Source: Abelmoschus esculentus
Taxonomy: Eukaryota > Streptophyta > Magnoliopsida > Malvales > Malvaceae
NCBI GenBank assembly: GCA_035048815.1
Contig: JAUCBN010000025.1
Coordinates: forward strand, 9,448,501-9,512,500
Direction: 5' to 3'
Length of the DNA: 64,000 bases
Position 1 is the stretch's first letter. Each line of letters opens with the position of its first letter. Under the pieces are notes generated by a model. It did not search any database. It saw only the letters and a program-made list of their open reading frames with translations, and was not told where the DNA came from. Made by a program: the position numbers and the translations under genes. Positions 24,401-38,709 of the stretch are shown here, one piece after another.

Positions 24401-24938
24401 GTGAATCCGTTCGAATTTTAACCGAGTAAAAAGCTCAAAATTTGGGATTAAAATGTATAATTAGATTCAAAAGTCGATAATTAAAAATTTCAACCCATAA
24501 AATTTGATTTAATATCATTTTCGATCGTTTTGTCGGGTTTAGAGCGTGTACGTCTAAAGGGGCTTTATAGGGAACCTGTTCAAATTTTAACCGAGTAAAA
24601 AGCAAAAAAATAAAATTAAGCTGTATAATTAGGTTCAAAAGCATATAATTAACTATTTCAACCCATAAAATTTGATTTAATATCATTTTTGATCGTTTTG
24701 TAGGGTTTAGAACATGCATGTCTAAAGGGGTTTATAGTGAACCCGTTCGAATTTTGACCGAGTAAAAAGCTCAAAATTTGAGATTAAGCTGTATAATTAG
24801 GTTCAAAAGCCCATAATTAACAATTTCAACCCATAAAATTTAATTTAATATCATTTTCGATCGTTTTGTAGGGTTTAGAGCGTGCATGTCTAAAGGGGTT
24901 TATAGTGAACCCGTTCGAATTTTAACCGAGTAAAAAAC

Positions 24939-25777
24939 TCAAAATTTGGGATTAAAATGTATAATTACATTCAAAAGTCCATAATTAACAATTTGAATCC
25001 ATAAAATTTGATTTAATATCATTTTTGATCGTTTTGTCGGGTTTAGAGCGTGTACGTCTAAAGGGGCTTTATAGGGAACCTGTTCAAATTTTAACCGAGT
25101 AAAAAGCAAAAAAATAAAATTAAGCTGTATAATTAGGTTCAAAAGCATATAATTAACTATTTCAACCCATAAAATTTGATTTAATATCATTTTCGATCGT
25201 TTTGTAGGGTTTAGAACATGCATGTCTAAAGGGGTTTATAGTGAACCCGTTCGAATTTTAACCGAGTAAAAAGCTCAAAATTTGAGATTAAGCTGTATAA
25301 TTAGGGTCCAAAGCCCATAATTAACAATTTCAACCCATAAAATTTAATTTAATATCATTTTCGATCGTTTTGTAGGGTTTAGAGCGTGCATGTCTAAAGG
25401 GGTTTATAGTGAACCCGTTCGAATTTTAACCGAGTAAAAAGCAAAAAAATAAAATTAAGCTGTATAATTAGGTTCAAAAGCATATAATTAACTATTTCAA
25501 CCCATAAAATTTGATTTAATATCATTTTCGATCGTTTTGTAGGGTTTAGAACATGCATGTCTAAAGGGGTTTATAGTGAACCCGTTCGAATTTTGACCGA
25601 GTAAAAAGCTCAAAATTTGAGATTAAGCTGTATAATTAGGTTCAAAAGCCCATAATTAACAATTTCAACCCATAAAATTTAATTTAATATCATTTTCGAT
25701 CGTTTTGTAGGGTTTAGAGCGTGCATGTCTAAAGGGGTTTATAGTGAACCCGTTCGAATTTTAACCGAGTAAAAAAC
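24939..25777. repeat. ABCBC unit (839 bp) with a C-to-B junction
   Basis: At about 25440 a C monomer is followed directly by the B start gcaaaaaaataaaatt, so the A monomer is skipped. The same 839-bp unit is at 27626-28464, exactly 2,687 bp away, with the junction at about 28127. The total is one base short of five monomers. Confidence 0.88.
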
Positions 25778-26785
25778 TCAAAATTTGGGATTAAAATGTA
25801 TAATTACATTCAAAAGTCCATAATTAACAATTTGAATCCATAAAATTTGATTTAATATCATTTTCGATCGTTTTGTCGGGTTTAGAGCGTGTACGTCTAA
25901 AGGGGCTTTATAGGGAACCTGTTCAAATTTTAACCGAGTAAAAAGCAAAAAAATAAAATTAAGCTGTATAATTAGGTTCAAAAGCATATAATTAACTATT
26001 TCAACCCATAAAATTTGATTTAATATCATTTTCGATCGTTTTGTAGGGTTTAGAACATGCATGTCTAAAGGGGTTTATAGTGAACCCGTTCGAATTTTAA
26101 CCGAGTAAAAAGCTCAAAATTTGAGATTAAGCTGTATAATTAGGGTCCAAAGCCCATAATTAACAATTTCAACCCATAAAATTTAATTTAATATCATTTT
26201 CGATCGTTTTGTAGGGTTTAGAGCGTGCATGTCTAAAGGGGTTTATAGTGAACCCGTTCGAATTTTAACCGAGTAAAAAACTCAAAATTTGGGATTAAAA
26301 TGTATAATTACATTCAAAAGTCCATAATTAACAATTTGAATCCATAAAATTTGATTTAATATCATTTTCGATCGTTTTGTCGGGTTTAGAGCGTGTACGT
26401 CTAAAGGGGCTTTATAGGGAACCTGTTCAAATTTTAACCGAGTAAAAAGCAAAAAAATAAAATTAAGCTGTATAATTAGGTTCAAAAGCATATAATTAAC
26501 TATTTCAACCCATAAAATTTGATTTAATATCATTTTCGATCGTTTTGTAGGGTTTAGAACATGCATGTCTAAAGGGGTTTATAGTGAACCCGTTCGAATT
26601 TTAACCGAGTAAAAAGCTCAAAATTTGAGATTAAGCTGTATAATTAGGGTCCAAAGCCCATAATTAACAATTTCAACCCATAAAATTTAATTTAATATCA
26701 TTTTCGATCGTTTTGTAGGGTTTAGAGCGTGCATGTCTAAAGGGGTTTATAGTGAACCCGTTCGAATTTTAACCGAGTAAAAAAC

Positions 26786-28464
26786 TCAAAATTTGGGATT
26801 AAAATGTATAATTACATTCAAAAGTCCATAATTAACAATTTGAATCCATAAAATTTGATTTAATATCATTTTCGATCGTTTTGTCGGGTTTAGAGCGTGT
26901 ACGTCTAAAGGGGCTTTATAGGGAACCTGTTCAAATTTTAACCGAGTAAAAAGCAAAAAAATAAAATTAAGCTGTATAATTAGGTTCAAAAGCATATAAT
27001 TAACTATTTCAAGCCATAAAATTTGATTTAATATCATTTTCGATCGTTTTGTAGGGTTTAGAACATGCATGTCTAAAGGGGTTTATAGTGAACCCGTTCG
27101 AATTTTAACCGAGTAAAAAGCTCAAAATTTGGGATTAAAATGTATAATTGGATTCAAAAGTCGATAATTAAAAATTTCAACCCATAAAATTTGATTTAAT
27201 ATCATTTTCGATCGTTTTGTCGGGTTTAGAGCGTGTACGTCTAAAGGGGCTTTATAGGGAACCTGTTCAAATTTTAACCGAGTAAAAAGCAAAAAAATAA
27301 AATTAAGCTGTATAATTAGGTTCAAAAGCATATAATTAACTATTTCAACCCATAAAATTTGATTTAATATCATTTTCGATCGTTTTGTAGGGTTTAGAAC
27401 ATGCATGTCTAAAGGGGTTTATAGTGAACCCGTTCGAATTTTGACCGAGTAAAAAGCTCAAAATTTGAGATTAAGCTGTATAATTAGGTTCAAAAGCCCA
27501 TAATTAACAATTTCAACCCATAAAATTTAATTTAATATCATTTTCGATCGTTTTGTAGGGTTTAGAGCGTGCATGTCTAAAGGGGTTTATAGTGAACCCG
27601 TTCGAATTTTAACCGAGTAAAAAACTCAAAATTTGGGATTAAAATGTATAATTACATTCAAAAGTCCATAATTAACAATTTGAATCCATAAAATTTGATT
27701 TAATATCATTTTCGATCGTTTTGTCGGGTTTAGAGCGTGTACGTCTAAAGGGGCTTTATAGGGAACCTGTTCAAATTTTAACCGAGTAAAAAGCAAAAAA
27801 ATAAAATTAAGCTGTATAATTAGGTTCAAAAGCATATAATTAACTATTTCAACCCATAAAATTTGATTTAATATCATTTTCGATCGTTTTGTAGGGTTTA
27901 GAACATGCATGTCTAAAGGGGTTTATAGTGAACCCGTTCGAATTTTAACCGAGTAAAAAGCTCAAAATTTGAGATTAAGCTGTATAATTAGGGTCCAAAG
28001 CCCATAATTAACAATTTCAACCCATAAAATTTAATTTAATATCATTTTCGATCGTTTTGTAGGGTTTAGAGCGTGCATGTCTAAAGGGGTTTATAGTGAA
28101 CCCGTTCGAATTTTAACCGAGTAAAAAGCAAAAAAATAAAATTAAGCTGTATAATTAGGTTCAAAAGCATATAATTAACTATTTCAACCCATAAAATTTG
28201 ATTTAATATCATTTTCGATCGTTTTGTAGGGTTTAGAACATGCATGTCTAAAGGGGTTTATAGTGAACCCGTTCGAATTTTGACCGAGTAAAAAGCTCAA
28301 AATTTGAGATTAAGCTGTATAATTAGGTTCAAAAGCCCATAATTAACAATTTCAACCCATAAAATTTAATTTAATATCATTTTCGATCGTTTTGTAGGGT
28401 TTAGAGCGTGCATGTCTAAAGGGGTTTATAGTGAACCCGTTCGAATTTTAACCGAGTAAAAAAC
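26786..28464. repeat. 1,679-bp composite (AB + ABC + ABCBC), duplicated in part downstream
   Basis: The A monomer at 27122 has the rare tgtataattggattc (near 27141), seen again near 28820, exactly 1,679 bp later. The antisense translation of both AB pairs also shares a proline (NPII) near its end that I do not see in other core AB pairs. The second copy starts at 28465 and keeps AB + ABC before diverging in unit order. Confidence 0.82.
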
Positions 28465-31320
28465 TCAAAATTTGGGATTAAAATGTATAATTACATTCAA
28501 AAGTCCATAATTAACAATTTGAATCCATAAAATTTGATTTAATATCATTTTCGATCGTTTTGTCGGGTTTAGAGCGTGTACGTCTAAAGGGGCTTTATAG
28601 GGAACCTGTTCAAATTTTAACCGAGTAAAAAGCAAAAAAATAAAATTAAGCTGTATAATTAGGTTCAAAAGCATATAATTAACTATTTCAAGCCATAAAA
28701 TTTGATTTAATATCATTTTCGATCGTTTTGTAGGGTTTAGAACATGCATGTCTAAAGGGGTTTATAGTGAACCCGTTCGAATTTTAACCGAGTAAAAAGC
28801 TCAAAATTTGGGATTAAAATGTATAATTGGATTCAAAAGTCGATAATTAAAAATTTCAACCCATAAAATTTGATTTAATATCATTTTCGATCGTTTTGTC
28901 GGGTTTAGAGCGTGTACGTCTAAAGGGGCTTTATAGGGAACCTGTTCAAATTTTAACCGAGTAAAAAGCAAAAAAATAAAATTAAGCTGTATAATTAGGT
29001 TCAAAAGCATATAATTAACTATTTCAACCCATAAAATTTGATTTAATATCATTTTCGATCGTTTTGTAGGGTTTAGAACATGCATGTCTAAAGGGGTTTA
29101 TAGTGAACCCGTTCGAATTTTGACCGAGTAAAAAGCTCAAAAATTGAGATTAAGCTGTATAATTAGGTTCAAAAGCCCATAATTAACAATTTCAACCCAT
29201 AAAATTTAATTTAATATCATTTTCGATCGTTTTGTAGGGTTTAGAGCGTGCATGTCTAAAGGGGTTTATAGTGAACCCGTTCGAATTTTAACCGAGTAAA
29301 AAACTCAAAATTTGGGATTAAAATGTATAATTACATTCAAAAGTCCATAATTAACAATTTGAATCCATAAAATTTGATTTAATATCATTTTCGATCGTTT
29401 TGTCGGGTTTAGAGCGTGTACGTCTAAAGGGGCTTTATAGGGAACCTGTTCAAATTTTAACCGAGTAAAAAGCAAAAAAATAAAATTAAGCTGTATAATT
29501 AGGTTCAAAAGCATATAATTAACTATTTCAACCCATAAAATTTGATTTAATATCATTTTCGATCGTTTTGTAGGGTTTAGAACATGCATGTCTAAAGGGG
29601 TTTATAGTGAACCCGTTCGAATTTTAACCGAGTAAAAAGCTCAAAATTTGAGATTAAGCTGTATAATTAGGGTCCAAAGCCCATAATTAACAATTTCAAC
29701 CCATAAAATTTAATTTAATATCATTTTCGATCGTTTTGTAGGGTTTAGAGCGTGCATGTCTAAAGGGGTTTATAGTGAACCCGTTCGAATTTTAACCGAG
29801 TAAAAAACTCAAAATTTGGGATTAAAATGTATAATTACATTCAAAAGTCCATAATTAACAATTTGAATCCATAAAATTTGATTTAATATCATTTTCGATC
29901 GTTTTGTCGGGTTTAGAGCGTGTACGTCTAAAGGGGCTTTATAGGGAACCTGTTCAAATTTTAACCGAGTAAAAAGCAAAAAAATAAAATTAAGCTGTAT
30001 AATTAGGTTCAAAAGCATATAATTAACTATTTCAACCCATAAAATTTGATTTAATATCATTTTCGATCGTTTTGTAGGGTTTAGAACATGCATGTCTAAA
30101 GGGGTTTATAGTGAACCCGTTCGAATTTTAACCGAGTAAAAAGCTCAAAATTTGGGATTAAAATGTATAATTAGATTCAAAAGTCGATAATTAAAAATTT
30201 CAACCCATAAAATTTGATTTAATATCATTTTCGATCGTTTTGTCGGGTTTAGAGCGTGTACGTCTAAAGGGGCTTTATAGGGAACCTGTTCAAATTTTAA
30301 CCGAGTAAAAAGCAAAAAAATAAAATTAAGCTGTATAATTAGGTTCAAAAGCATATAATTAACTATTTCAACCCATAAAATTTGATTTAATATCATTTTC
30401 GATCGTTTTGTAGGGTTTAGAACATGCATGTCTAAAGGGGTTTATAGTGAACCCGTTCGAATTTTGACCGAGTAAAAAGCTCAAAATTTGAGATTAAGCT
30501 GTATAATTAGGTTCAAAAGCCCATAATTAACAATTTCAACCCATAAAATTTAATTTAATATCATTTTCGATCGTTTTGTAGGGTTTAGAGCGTGCATGTC
30601 TAAAGGGGTTTATAGTGAACCCGTTCGAATTTTAACCGAGTAAAAAGCTCAAAATTTGGGATTAAAATGTATAATTACATTCAAAAGTCCATAATTAACA
30701 ATTTGAATCCATAAAATTTGATTTAATATCATTTTCGATCGTTTTGTCGGGTTTAGAGCGTGTACGTCTAAAGGGGCTTTATAGGGAACCTGTTCAAATT
30801 TTAACCGAGTAAAAAGCAAAAAAATAAAATTAAGCTGTATAATTAGGTTCAAAAGCATATAATTAACTATTTCAACCCATAAAATTTGATTTAATATCAT
30901 TTTCGATCGTTTTGTAGGTTTTAGAACATGCATGTCTAAAGGGGTTTATAGTGAACCCGTTCGAATTTTAACCGAGTAAAAAGCTCAAAATTTGAGATTA
31001 AGCTGTATAATTAGGGTCCAAAGCCCATAATTAACAATTTCAACCCATAAAATTTAATTTAATATCATTTTCGATCGTTTTGTAGGGTTTAGAGCGTGCA
31101 TGTCTAAAGGGGTTTATAGTGAACCCGTTCGAATTTTAACCGAGTAAAAAGCTCAAAATTTGAGATTAAGCTGTATAATTAGGTTCAAAAGCCCATAATT
31201 AACAATTTCAACCCATAAAATTTAATTTAATATCATTTTCGATCGTTTTGTAGGGTTTAGAGCGTGCATGTCTAAAGGGGTTTATAGTGAACCCGTTCGA
31301 ATTTTAACCGAGTAAAAAAC

Positions 31321-33336
31321 TCAAAATTTGGGATTAAAATGTATAATTACATTCAAAAGTCCATAATTAACAATTTGAATCCATAAAATTTGATTTAATA
31401 TCATTTTCGATCGTTTTGTCGGGTTTAGAGCGTGTACGTCTAAAGGGGCTTTATAGGGAACCTGTTCAAATTTTAACCGAGTAAAAAGCAAAAAAATAAA
31501 ATTAAGCTGTATAATTAGGTTCAAAAGCATATAATTAACTATTTCAAGCCATAAAATTTGATTCAATATCATTTTCGATCGTTTTGTAGGGTTTAGAACA
31601 TGTATGTCTAAAGGGGTTTATAATGAACCCGTTCGAATTTTAACCGAGTAAAAAGCTCAAAATTTGAGATTAAGCTGTATAATTAGGGTCACAAGCCCAT
31701 AATTAACAATTTCAACCCACAAAATTTAATTTAATATCATTTTCGATCGTTTTGTAGGGTTTAGAGCGTGCATGTCTAAAGGGGTTTATAGTGAACCCGT
31801 TCGAATTTTAACCGAGTAAAAAACTCAAAATTTAAGATTAAAATGTATAATTACATTCAAAAGTCCATAATTAACAATTTGAATCCATAAAATTTGATTT
31901 AATATCATTTTCGATCGTTTTGTCGGGTTTAGAGCGTGTACGTCTAAAGGGGCTTTATAGGGAACCTGTTCAAATTTTAACCGAGTAAAAAGCAAAAAAA
32001 TAAAATTAAGCTGTATAATTAGGTTCAAAAGCATATAATTAACTATTTCAAGCCATAAAATTTGATTTAATATCATTTTCGATCGTTTTGTAGGGTTTAG
32101 AACATGCATGTCTAAAGGGGTTTATAGTGAACCCGTTCGAATTTTAACCGAGTAAAAAGCTCAAAATTTGAGATTAAGCTGTATAATTAGGTTCAAAAGC
32201 CCATAATTAACAATTTCAACCCATAAAATTTAATTTAATATCATTTTCGATCGTTTTGTAGGGTTTAGAGCGTGCATGTCTAAAGGGGTTTATAGTGAAC
32301 CCGTTCGAATTTTAACCGAGTAAAAAACTCAAAATTTGGGATTAAAATGTATAATTACATTCAAAAGTCCATAATTAACAATTTGAATCCATAAAATTTG
32401 ATTTAATATCATTTTCGATCGTTTTGTCGGGTTTAGAGCGTGTACGTCTAAAGGGGCTTTATAGGGAACCTGTTCAAATTTTAACCGAGTAAAAAGCAAA
32501 AAAATAAAATTAAGCTGTATAATTAGGTTCAAAAGCATATAATTAACTATTTCAAGCCATAAAATTTGATTCAATATCATTTTCGATCGTTTTGTAGGGT
32601 TTAGAACATGTATGTCTAAAGGGGTTTATAATGAACCCGTTCGAATTTTAACCGAGTAAAAAGCTCAAAATTTGAGATTAAGCTGTATAATTAGGGTCAC
32701 AAGCCCATAATTAACAATTTCAACCCACAAAATTTAATTTAATATCATTTTCGATCGTTTTGTAGGGTTTAGAGCGTGCATGTCTAAAGGGGTTTATAGT
32801 GAACCCGTTCGAATTTTAACCGAGTAAAAAACTCAAAATTTAAGATTAAAATGTATAATTACATTCAAAAGTCCATAATTAACAATTTGAATCCATAAAA
32901 TTTGATTTAATATCATTTTCGATCGTTTTGTCGGGTTTAGAGCGTGTACGTCTAAAGGGGCTTTATAGGGAACCTGTTCAAATTTTAACCGAGTAAAAAG
33001 CAAAAAAATAAAATTAAGCTGTATAATTAGGTTCAAAAGCATATAATTAACTATTTCAAGCCATAAAATTTGATTTAATATCATTTTCGATCGTTTTGTA
33101 GGGTTTAGAACATGCATGTCTAAAGGGGTTTATAGTGAACCCGTTCGAATTTTAACCGAGTAAAAAGCTCAAAATTTGAGATTAAGCTGTATAATTAGGG
33201 TCAAAAGCCCATAATTAACAATTTCAACCCATAAAATTTAATTTAATATCATTTTCGATCGTTTTGTAGGGTTTAGAGCGTGCATGTCTAAAGGTGTTTA
33301 TAGTGAACCCGTTCGAATTTTAACCGAGTAAAAAAC
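31321..33336. repeat. 1,008-bp duplication (two ABC trimers per copy)
   Basis: Copy 1 is 31321-32328 and copy 2 is 32329-33336. Rare variants repeat at exactly 1,008 bp: gattcaatatc (31561 and 32569), aacatgtatgtc (31598 and 32606), agggtcacaagcc (31686 and 32694) and acccacaaaattt (31716 and 32724). Each copy has one A starting tcaaaatttggg and one starting tcaaaatttaag. Confidence 0.9.
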
Positions 33337-34344
33337 TCAAAATTTAAGATTAAAATGTATAATTACATTCAAAAGTCCATAATTAACAATTTGAATCCAT
33401 AAAATTTGATTTAATATCATTTTCGATCGTTTTGTCGGGTTTAGAGCGTGTACGTCTAAAGGGGCTTTATAGGGAACCTGTTCAAATTTTAACCGAGTAA
33501 AAAGCAAAAAAATAAAATTAAGCTGTATAATTAGATTCAAAAGCATATAATTAACTATTTCAACCCATAAAATTTGATTTAATATCATTTTCGATCGTTT
33601 TGTAGGGTTTAGAACATGCATGTCTAAAGGGGTTTATAGTGAACCCGTTCGAATTTTAACCGAGTAAAAAGCTCAAAATTTGAGATTAAGCTGTATAATT
33701 AGGGTCAAAAGCCCATAATTAACAATTTCAACCCATAAAATTTAATTTAATATCATTTTCGATCGTTTTGTAGGGTTTAGAGCGTGCATGTCTAAAGGGG
33801 TTTATAGTGAACCCGTTCGAATTTTAACCGAGTAAAAAACTCAAAATTTGGGATTAAAATGTATAATTACATTCAAAAGTCCATAATTAACAATTTGAAT
33901 CCATAAAATTTGATTTAATATCATTTTCGATCGTTTTGTCGGGTTTAGAGCGTGTACGTCTAAAGGGGCTTTATAGGGAACCTGTTCAAATTTTAACCGA
34001 GTAAAAAGCAAAAAAATAAAATTAAGCTGTATAATTAGGTTCAAAAGCATATAATTAACTATTTCAACCCATAAAATTTGATTTAATATCATTTTCGATC
34101 GTTTTGTAGGGTTTAGAACATGCATGTCTAAAGGGGTTTATAGTGAACCCGTTCGAATTTTAACCGAGTAAAAAGCTCAAAATTTGAGATTAAGCTGTAT
34201 AATTAGGGTCAAAAGCCCATAATTAACAATTTCAACCCATAAAATTTAATTTAATATCATTTTCGATCGTTTTGTAGGGTTTAGAGCGTGCATGTCTAAA
34301 GGGGTTTATAGTGAACCCGTTCGAATTTTAACCGAGTAAAAAAC
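33337..34344. repeat. Core, pure ABC trimers (two units)
   Basis: Two 504-bp units start at 33337 and 33841. C monomers have shifted to agggtcaaaagcc. They link the 1,008-bp duplication to the ABCC-rich block. The first A starts tcaaaatttaag and the second tcaaaatttggg. Confidence 0.88.
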
Positions 34345-36693
34345 TCAAAATTTAAGATTAAAATGTATAATTACATTCAAAAGTCCATAATTAACAATTT
34401 GAATCCATAAAATTTGATTTAATATCATTTTCGATCGTTTTGTCGGGTTTAGAGCGTGTACGTCTAAAGGGGCTTTATAGGGAACCTGTTCAAATTTTAA
34501 CCGAGTAAAAAACAAAAAAATAAAATTAAGCTGTATAATTAGGTTCAAAAGCATATAATTAACTTTTTCAAGCCATAAAATTTGATTTAATATCATTTTC
34601 GATCGTTTTGTAGGGTTTAGAACATGCATGTCTAAAGGGGTTTATAGTGAACCCGTTCGAATTTTAGCCGAGTAAAAAGCTCAAAATTTGAGATTAAGCT
34701 GTATAATTAGGGTCAAAAGCCCATAATTAACAATTTCAACCCATAAAATTTAATTTAATATCATTTTCGATCGTTTTGTAGGGTTTAGAGCGTGCATGTC
34801 TAAAGGGGTTTATAGTGAACCTGTTCGAATTTTAAACGAGTAAAAAGCTCAAAATTTGAGATTAAGCTGTATAATTATGTTCAAAAGCCCATAATTAACA
34901 ATTTCAACCCATAAAATTTAATTTAATATCATTTTCGATCGTTTTGTAGGGTTTAGAGCGTGCATGTCTAAAGGGGTTTATAGTGAACCCGTTCGAATTT
35001 TAACCGAGTAAAAAACTCAAAATTTGGGATTAAAATGTATAATTACATTCAAAAGTCCATAATTAACAATTTGAATCCATAAAATTTGATTTAATATCAT
35101 TTTCGATCGTTTTGTCGGGTTTAGAGCGTGTACGTCTAAAGGGGCTTTATAGGGAACCTGTTCAAATTTTAACCGAGTAAAAAGCAAAAAAATAAAATTA
35201 AGCTGTATAATTAGGTTCAAAAGCATATAATTAACTATTTCAACCCATAAAATTTGATTTAATATCATTTTCGATCGTTTTGTAGGGTTTAGAACATGCA
35301 TGTCTAAAGGGGTTTATAGTGAACCCGTTCGAATTTTAACCGAGTAAAAAGCTCAAAATTTGAGATTAAGCTGTATAATTAGGGTCAAAAGCCCATAATT
35401 AACAATTTCAACCCATAAAATTTAATTTAATATCATTTTCGATCGTTTTGTAGGGTTTAGAGCGTGCATGTCTAAAGGGGTTTATAGTGAACCCGTTCGA
35501 ATTTTAAACGAGTAAAAAGCTCAAAATTTGAGATTAAGCTGTATAATTAGGTTCAAAAGCCCATAATTAACAATTTCAACCCATAAAATTTAATTTAATA
35601 TCATTTTCGATCGTTTTGTAGGGTTTAGAGCGTGCATGTCTAAATGGGTTTATAGTGAACCCGTTCGAATTTTAACCGAGTAAAAAACTCAAAATTTGGG
35701 ATTAAAATGTATAATTACATTCAAAAGTCCATAATTAACAATTTGAATCCATAAAATTTGATTTAATATCATTTTCGATCGTTTTGTCGGGTTTAGAGCG
35801 TGTACGTCTAAAGGGGCTTTATAGGGAACCTGTTCAAATTTTAACCGAGTAAAAAGCAAAAAAATAAAATTAAGCTGTATAATTAGGTTCAAAAGCATAT
35901 AATTAACTATTTCAAGCCATAAAATTTGATTTAATATCATTTTCGATCGTTTTGTAGGGTTTAGAACATGCATGTCTAAAGGGGTTTATAGTGAACCCGT
36001 TCGAATTTTAGCCGAGTAAAAAGCTCAAAATTTGAGATTAAGCTGTATAATTAGGGTCAAAAGCCCATAATTAACAATTTCAACCCATAAAATTTAATTT
36101 AATATCATTTTCGATCGTTTTGTAGGGTTTAGAGCGTGCATGTCTAAAGGGGTTTATAGTGAACCCGTTCGAATTTTAACCGAGTAAAAAACTCAAAATT
36201 TGGGATTAAAATGTATAATTACATTCAAAAGTCCATAATTAACAATTTGAATCCATAAAATTTGATTTAATATCATTTTCGATCGTTTTGTCGGGTTTAG
36301 AGCGTGTTCTAAAGGGGCTTTATAGGGAACCTGTTCAAATTTTAACCGAGTAAAAAGCAAAAAAATAAAATTAAGCTGTATAATTAGGTTCAAAAGCATA
36401 TAATTAACTATTTCAAGCCATAAAATTTGATTTAATATCATTTTCGATCGTTTTGTAGGGTTTAGAACATGCATGTCTAAAGGGGTTTATAGTGAACCCG
36501 TTCGAATTTTAACCGAGTAAAAAGCTCAAAATTTGAGATTAAGCTGTATAATTAGGGTCAAAAGCCCATAATTAACAATTTCAACCCATAAAATTTAATT
36601 TAATATCATTTTCGATCGTTTTGTAGGGTTTAGAGCGTGCATGTCTAAAGGGGTTTATAGTGAACCCGTTCGAATTTTAACCGAGTAAAAAAC
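34345..36693. repeat. 2,349-bp HOR copy 1 (ABCC, ABCC, ABC, ABC)
   Basis: A monomers at 34345, 35017, 35689 and 36193. Markers shared with the next copy at 2,349 bp are gtaaaaaacaaaaaaat (34506 and 36855), aactttttcaagcc (34561 and 36910) and ctaaatgggttta (35640 and 37989). The last ABC is 501 bp because acg is missing from gtgtacgtct at about 36307, leaving gagcgtgttct. As 3 bp, it does not disturb the antisense frame. Confidence 0.9.
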
Positions 36694-38709
36694 TCAAAAT
36701 TTAAGATTAAAATGTATAATTACATTCAAAAGTCCATAATTAACAATTTGAATCCATAAAATTTGATTTAATATCATTTTCGATCGTTTTGTCGGGTTTA
36801 GAGCGTGTACGTCTAAAGGGGCTTTATAGGGAACCTGTTCAAATTTTAACCGAGTAAAAAACAAAAAAATAAAATTAAGCTGTATAATTAGGTTCAAAAG
36901 CATATAATTAACTTTTTCAAGCCATAAAATTTGATTTAATATCATTTTCGATCGTTTTGTAGGGTTTAGAACATGCATGTCTAAAGGGGTTTATAGTGAA
37001 CCCGTTCGAATTTTAGCCGAGTAAAAAGCTCAAAATTTGAGATTAAGCTGTATAATTAGGGTCAAAAGCCCATAATTAACAATTTCAACCCATAAAATTT
37101 AATTTAATATCATTTTCGATCGTTTTGTAGGGTTTAGAGCGTGCATGTCTAAAGGGGTTTATAGTGAACCTGTTCGAATTTTAAACGAGTAAAAAGCTCA
37201 AAATTTGAGATTAAGCTGTATAATTATGTTCAAAAGCCCATAATTAACAATTTCAACCCATAAAATTTAATTTAATATCATTTTCGATCGTTTTGTAGGG
37301 TTTAGAGCGTGCATGTCTAAAGGGGTTTATAGTGAACCCGTTCGAATTTTAACCGAGTAAAAAACTCAAAATTTGGGATTAAAATGTATAATTACATTCA
37401 AAAGTCCATAATTAACAATTTGAATCCATAAAATTTGATTTAATATCATTTTCGATCGTTTTGTCGGGTTTAGAGCGTGTACGTCTAAAGGGGCTTTATA
37501 GGGAACCTGTTCAAATTTTAACCGAGTAAAAAGCAAAAAAATAAAATTAAGCTGTATAATTAGGTTCAAAAGCATATAATTAACTATTTCAACCCATAAA
37601 ATTTGATTTAATATCATTTTCGATCGTTTTGTAGGGTTTAGAACATGCATGTCTAAAGGGGTTTATAGTGAACCCGTTCGAATTTTAACCGAGTAAAAAG
37701 CTCAAAATTTGAGATTAAGCTGTATAATTAGGGTCAAAAGCCCATAATTAACAATTTCAACCCATAAAATTTAATTTAATATCATTTTCGATCGTTTTGT
37801 AGGGTTTAGAGCGTGCATGTCTAAAGGGGTTTATAGTGAACCCGTTCGAATTTTAAACGAGTAAAAAGCTCAAAATTTGAGATTAAGCTGTATAATTATG
37901 TTCAAAAGCCCATAATTAACAATTTCAACCCATAAAATTTAATTTAATATCATTTTCGATCGTTTTGTAGGGTTTAGAGCGTGCATGTCTAAATGGGTTT
38001 ATAGTGAACCCGTTCGAATTTTAACCGAGTAAAAAACTCAAAATTTGGGATTAAAATGTATAATTACATTCAAAAGTCCATAATTAACAATTTGAATCCA
38101 TAAAATTTGATTTAATATCATTTTCGATCGTTTTGTCGGGTTTAGAGCGTGTACGTCTAAAGGGGCTTTATAGGGAACCTGTTCAAATTTTAACCGAGTA
38201 AAAAGCAAAAAAATAAAATTAAGCTGTATAATTAGGTTCAAAAGCATATAATTAACTATTTCAAGCCATAAAATTTGATTTAATATCATTTTCGATCGTT
38301 TTGTAGGGTTTAGAACATGCATGTCTAAAGGGGTTTATAGTGAACCCGTTCGAATTTTAGCCGAGTAAAAAGCTCAAAATTTGAGATTAAGCTGTATAAT
38401 TAGGGTCAAAAGCCCATAATTAACAATTTCAACCCATAAAATTTAATTTAATATCATTTTCGATCGTTTTGTAGGGTTTAGAGCGTGCATGTCTAAAGGG
38501 GTTTATAGTGAACCTGTTCGAATTTTAAACGAGTAAAAAGCTCAAAATTTGAGATTAAGCTGTATAATTATGTTCAAAAGCCCATAATTAACAATTTCAA
38601 CCCATAAAATTTAATTTAATATCATTTTCGATCGTTTTGTAGGGTTTAGAGCGTGCATGTCTAAAGGGGTTTATAGTGAACCCGTTCGAATTTTAACCGA
38701 GTAAAAAAC
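36694..38709. repeat. 2,349-bp HOR copy 2, modified (ABCC x3, 2,016 bp)
   Basis: Repeats the first ~1,850 bp of the preceding copy. The third unit then has a second C (ttttaaacgag, ttatgttc) instead of going straight to the next A, giving three 672-bp tetramers. Its length equals 12 monomers, as in the later super-HOR units, but the internal order differs. Confidence 0.85.

Larger units (their letters stand above)
20403..31320. repeat. Homogenised core, part 1: ABC and AB units with agggtccaaagcc type C monomers
   Basis: A monomers start at 20403, 20907, 21411, 21915, 22251, 22755, 23259, 23595, 24099, 24435, 24939, 25778, 26282, 26786, 27122, 27626, 28465, 28801, 29305, 29809, 30145 and 30649. 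Steps are 504 (ABC) or 336 (AB), with two of 839 (ABCBC) and a final step of 672 (ABCC). Divergence between equivalent monomers is very low over most of the block, in contrast to the flanks. Two kinds of B-to-C junction alternate: ttttgaccgag before an aggttcaaaagcc C, and ttttaaccgag before an agggtccaaagcc C. Confidence 0.92.
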
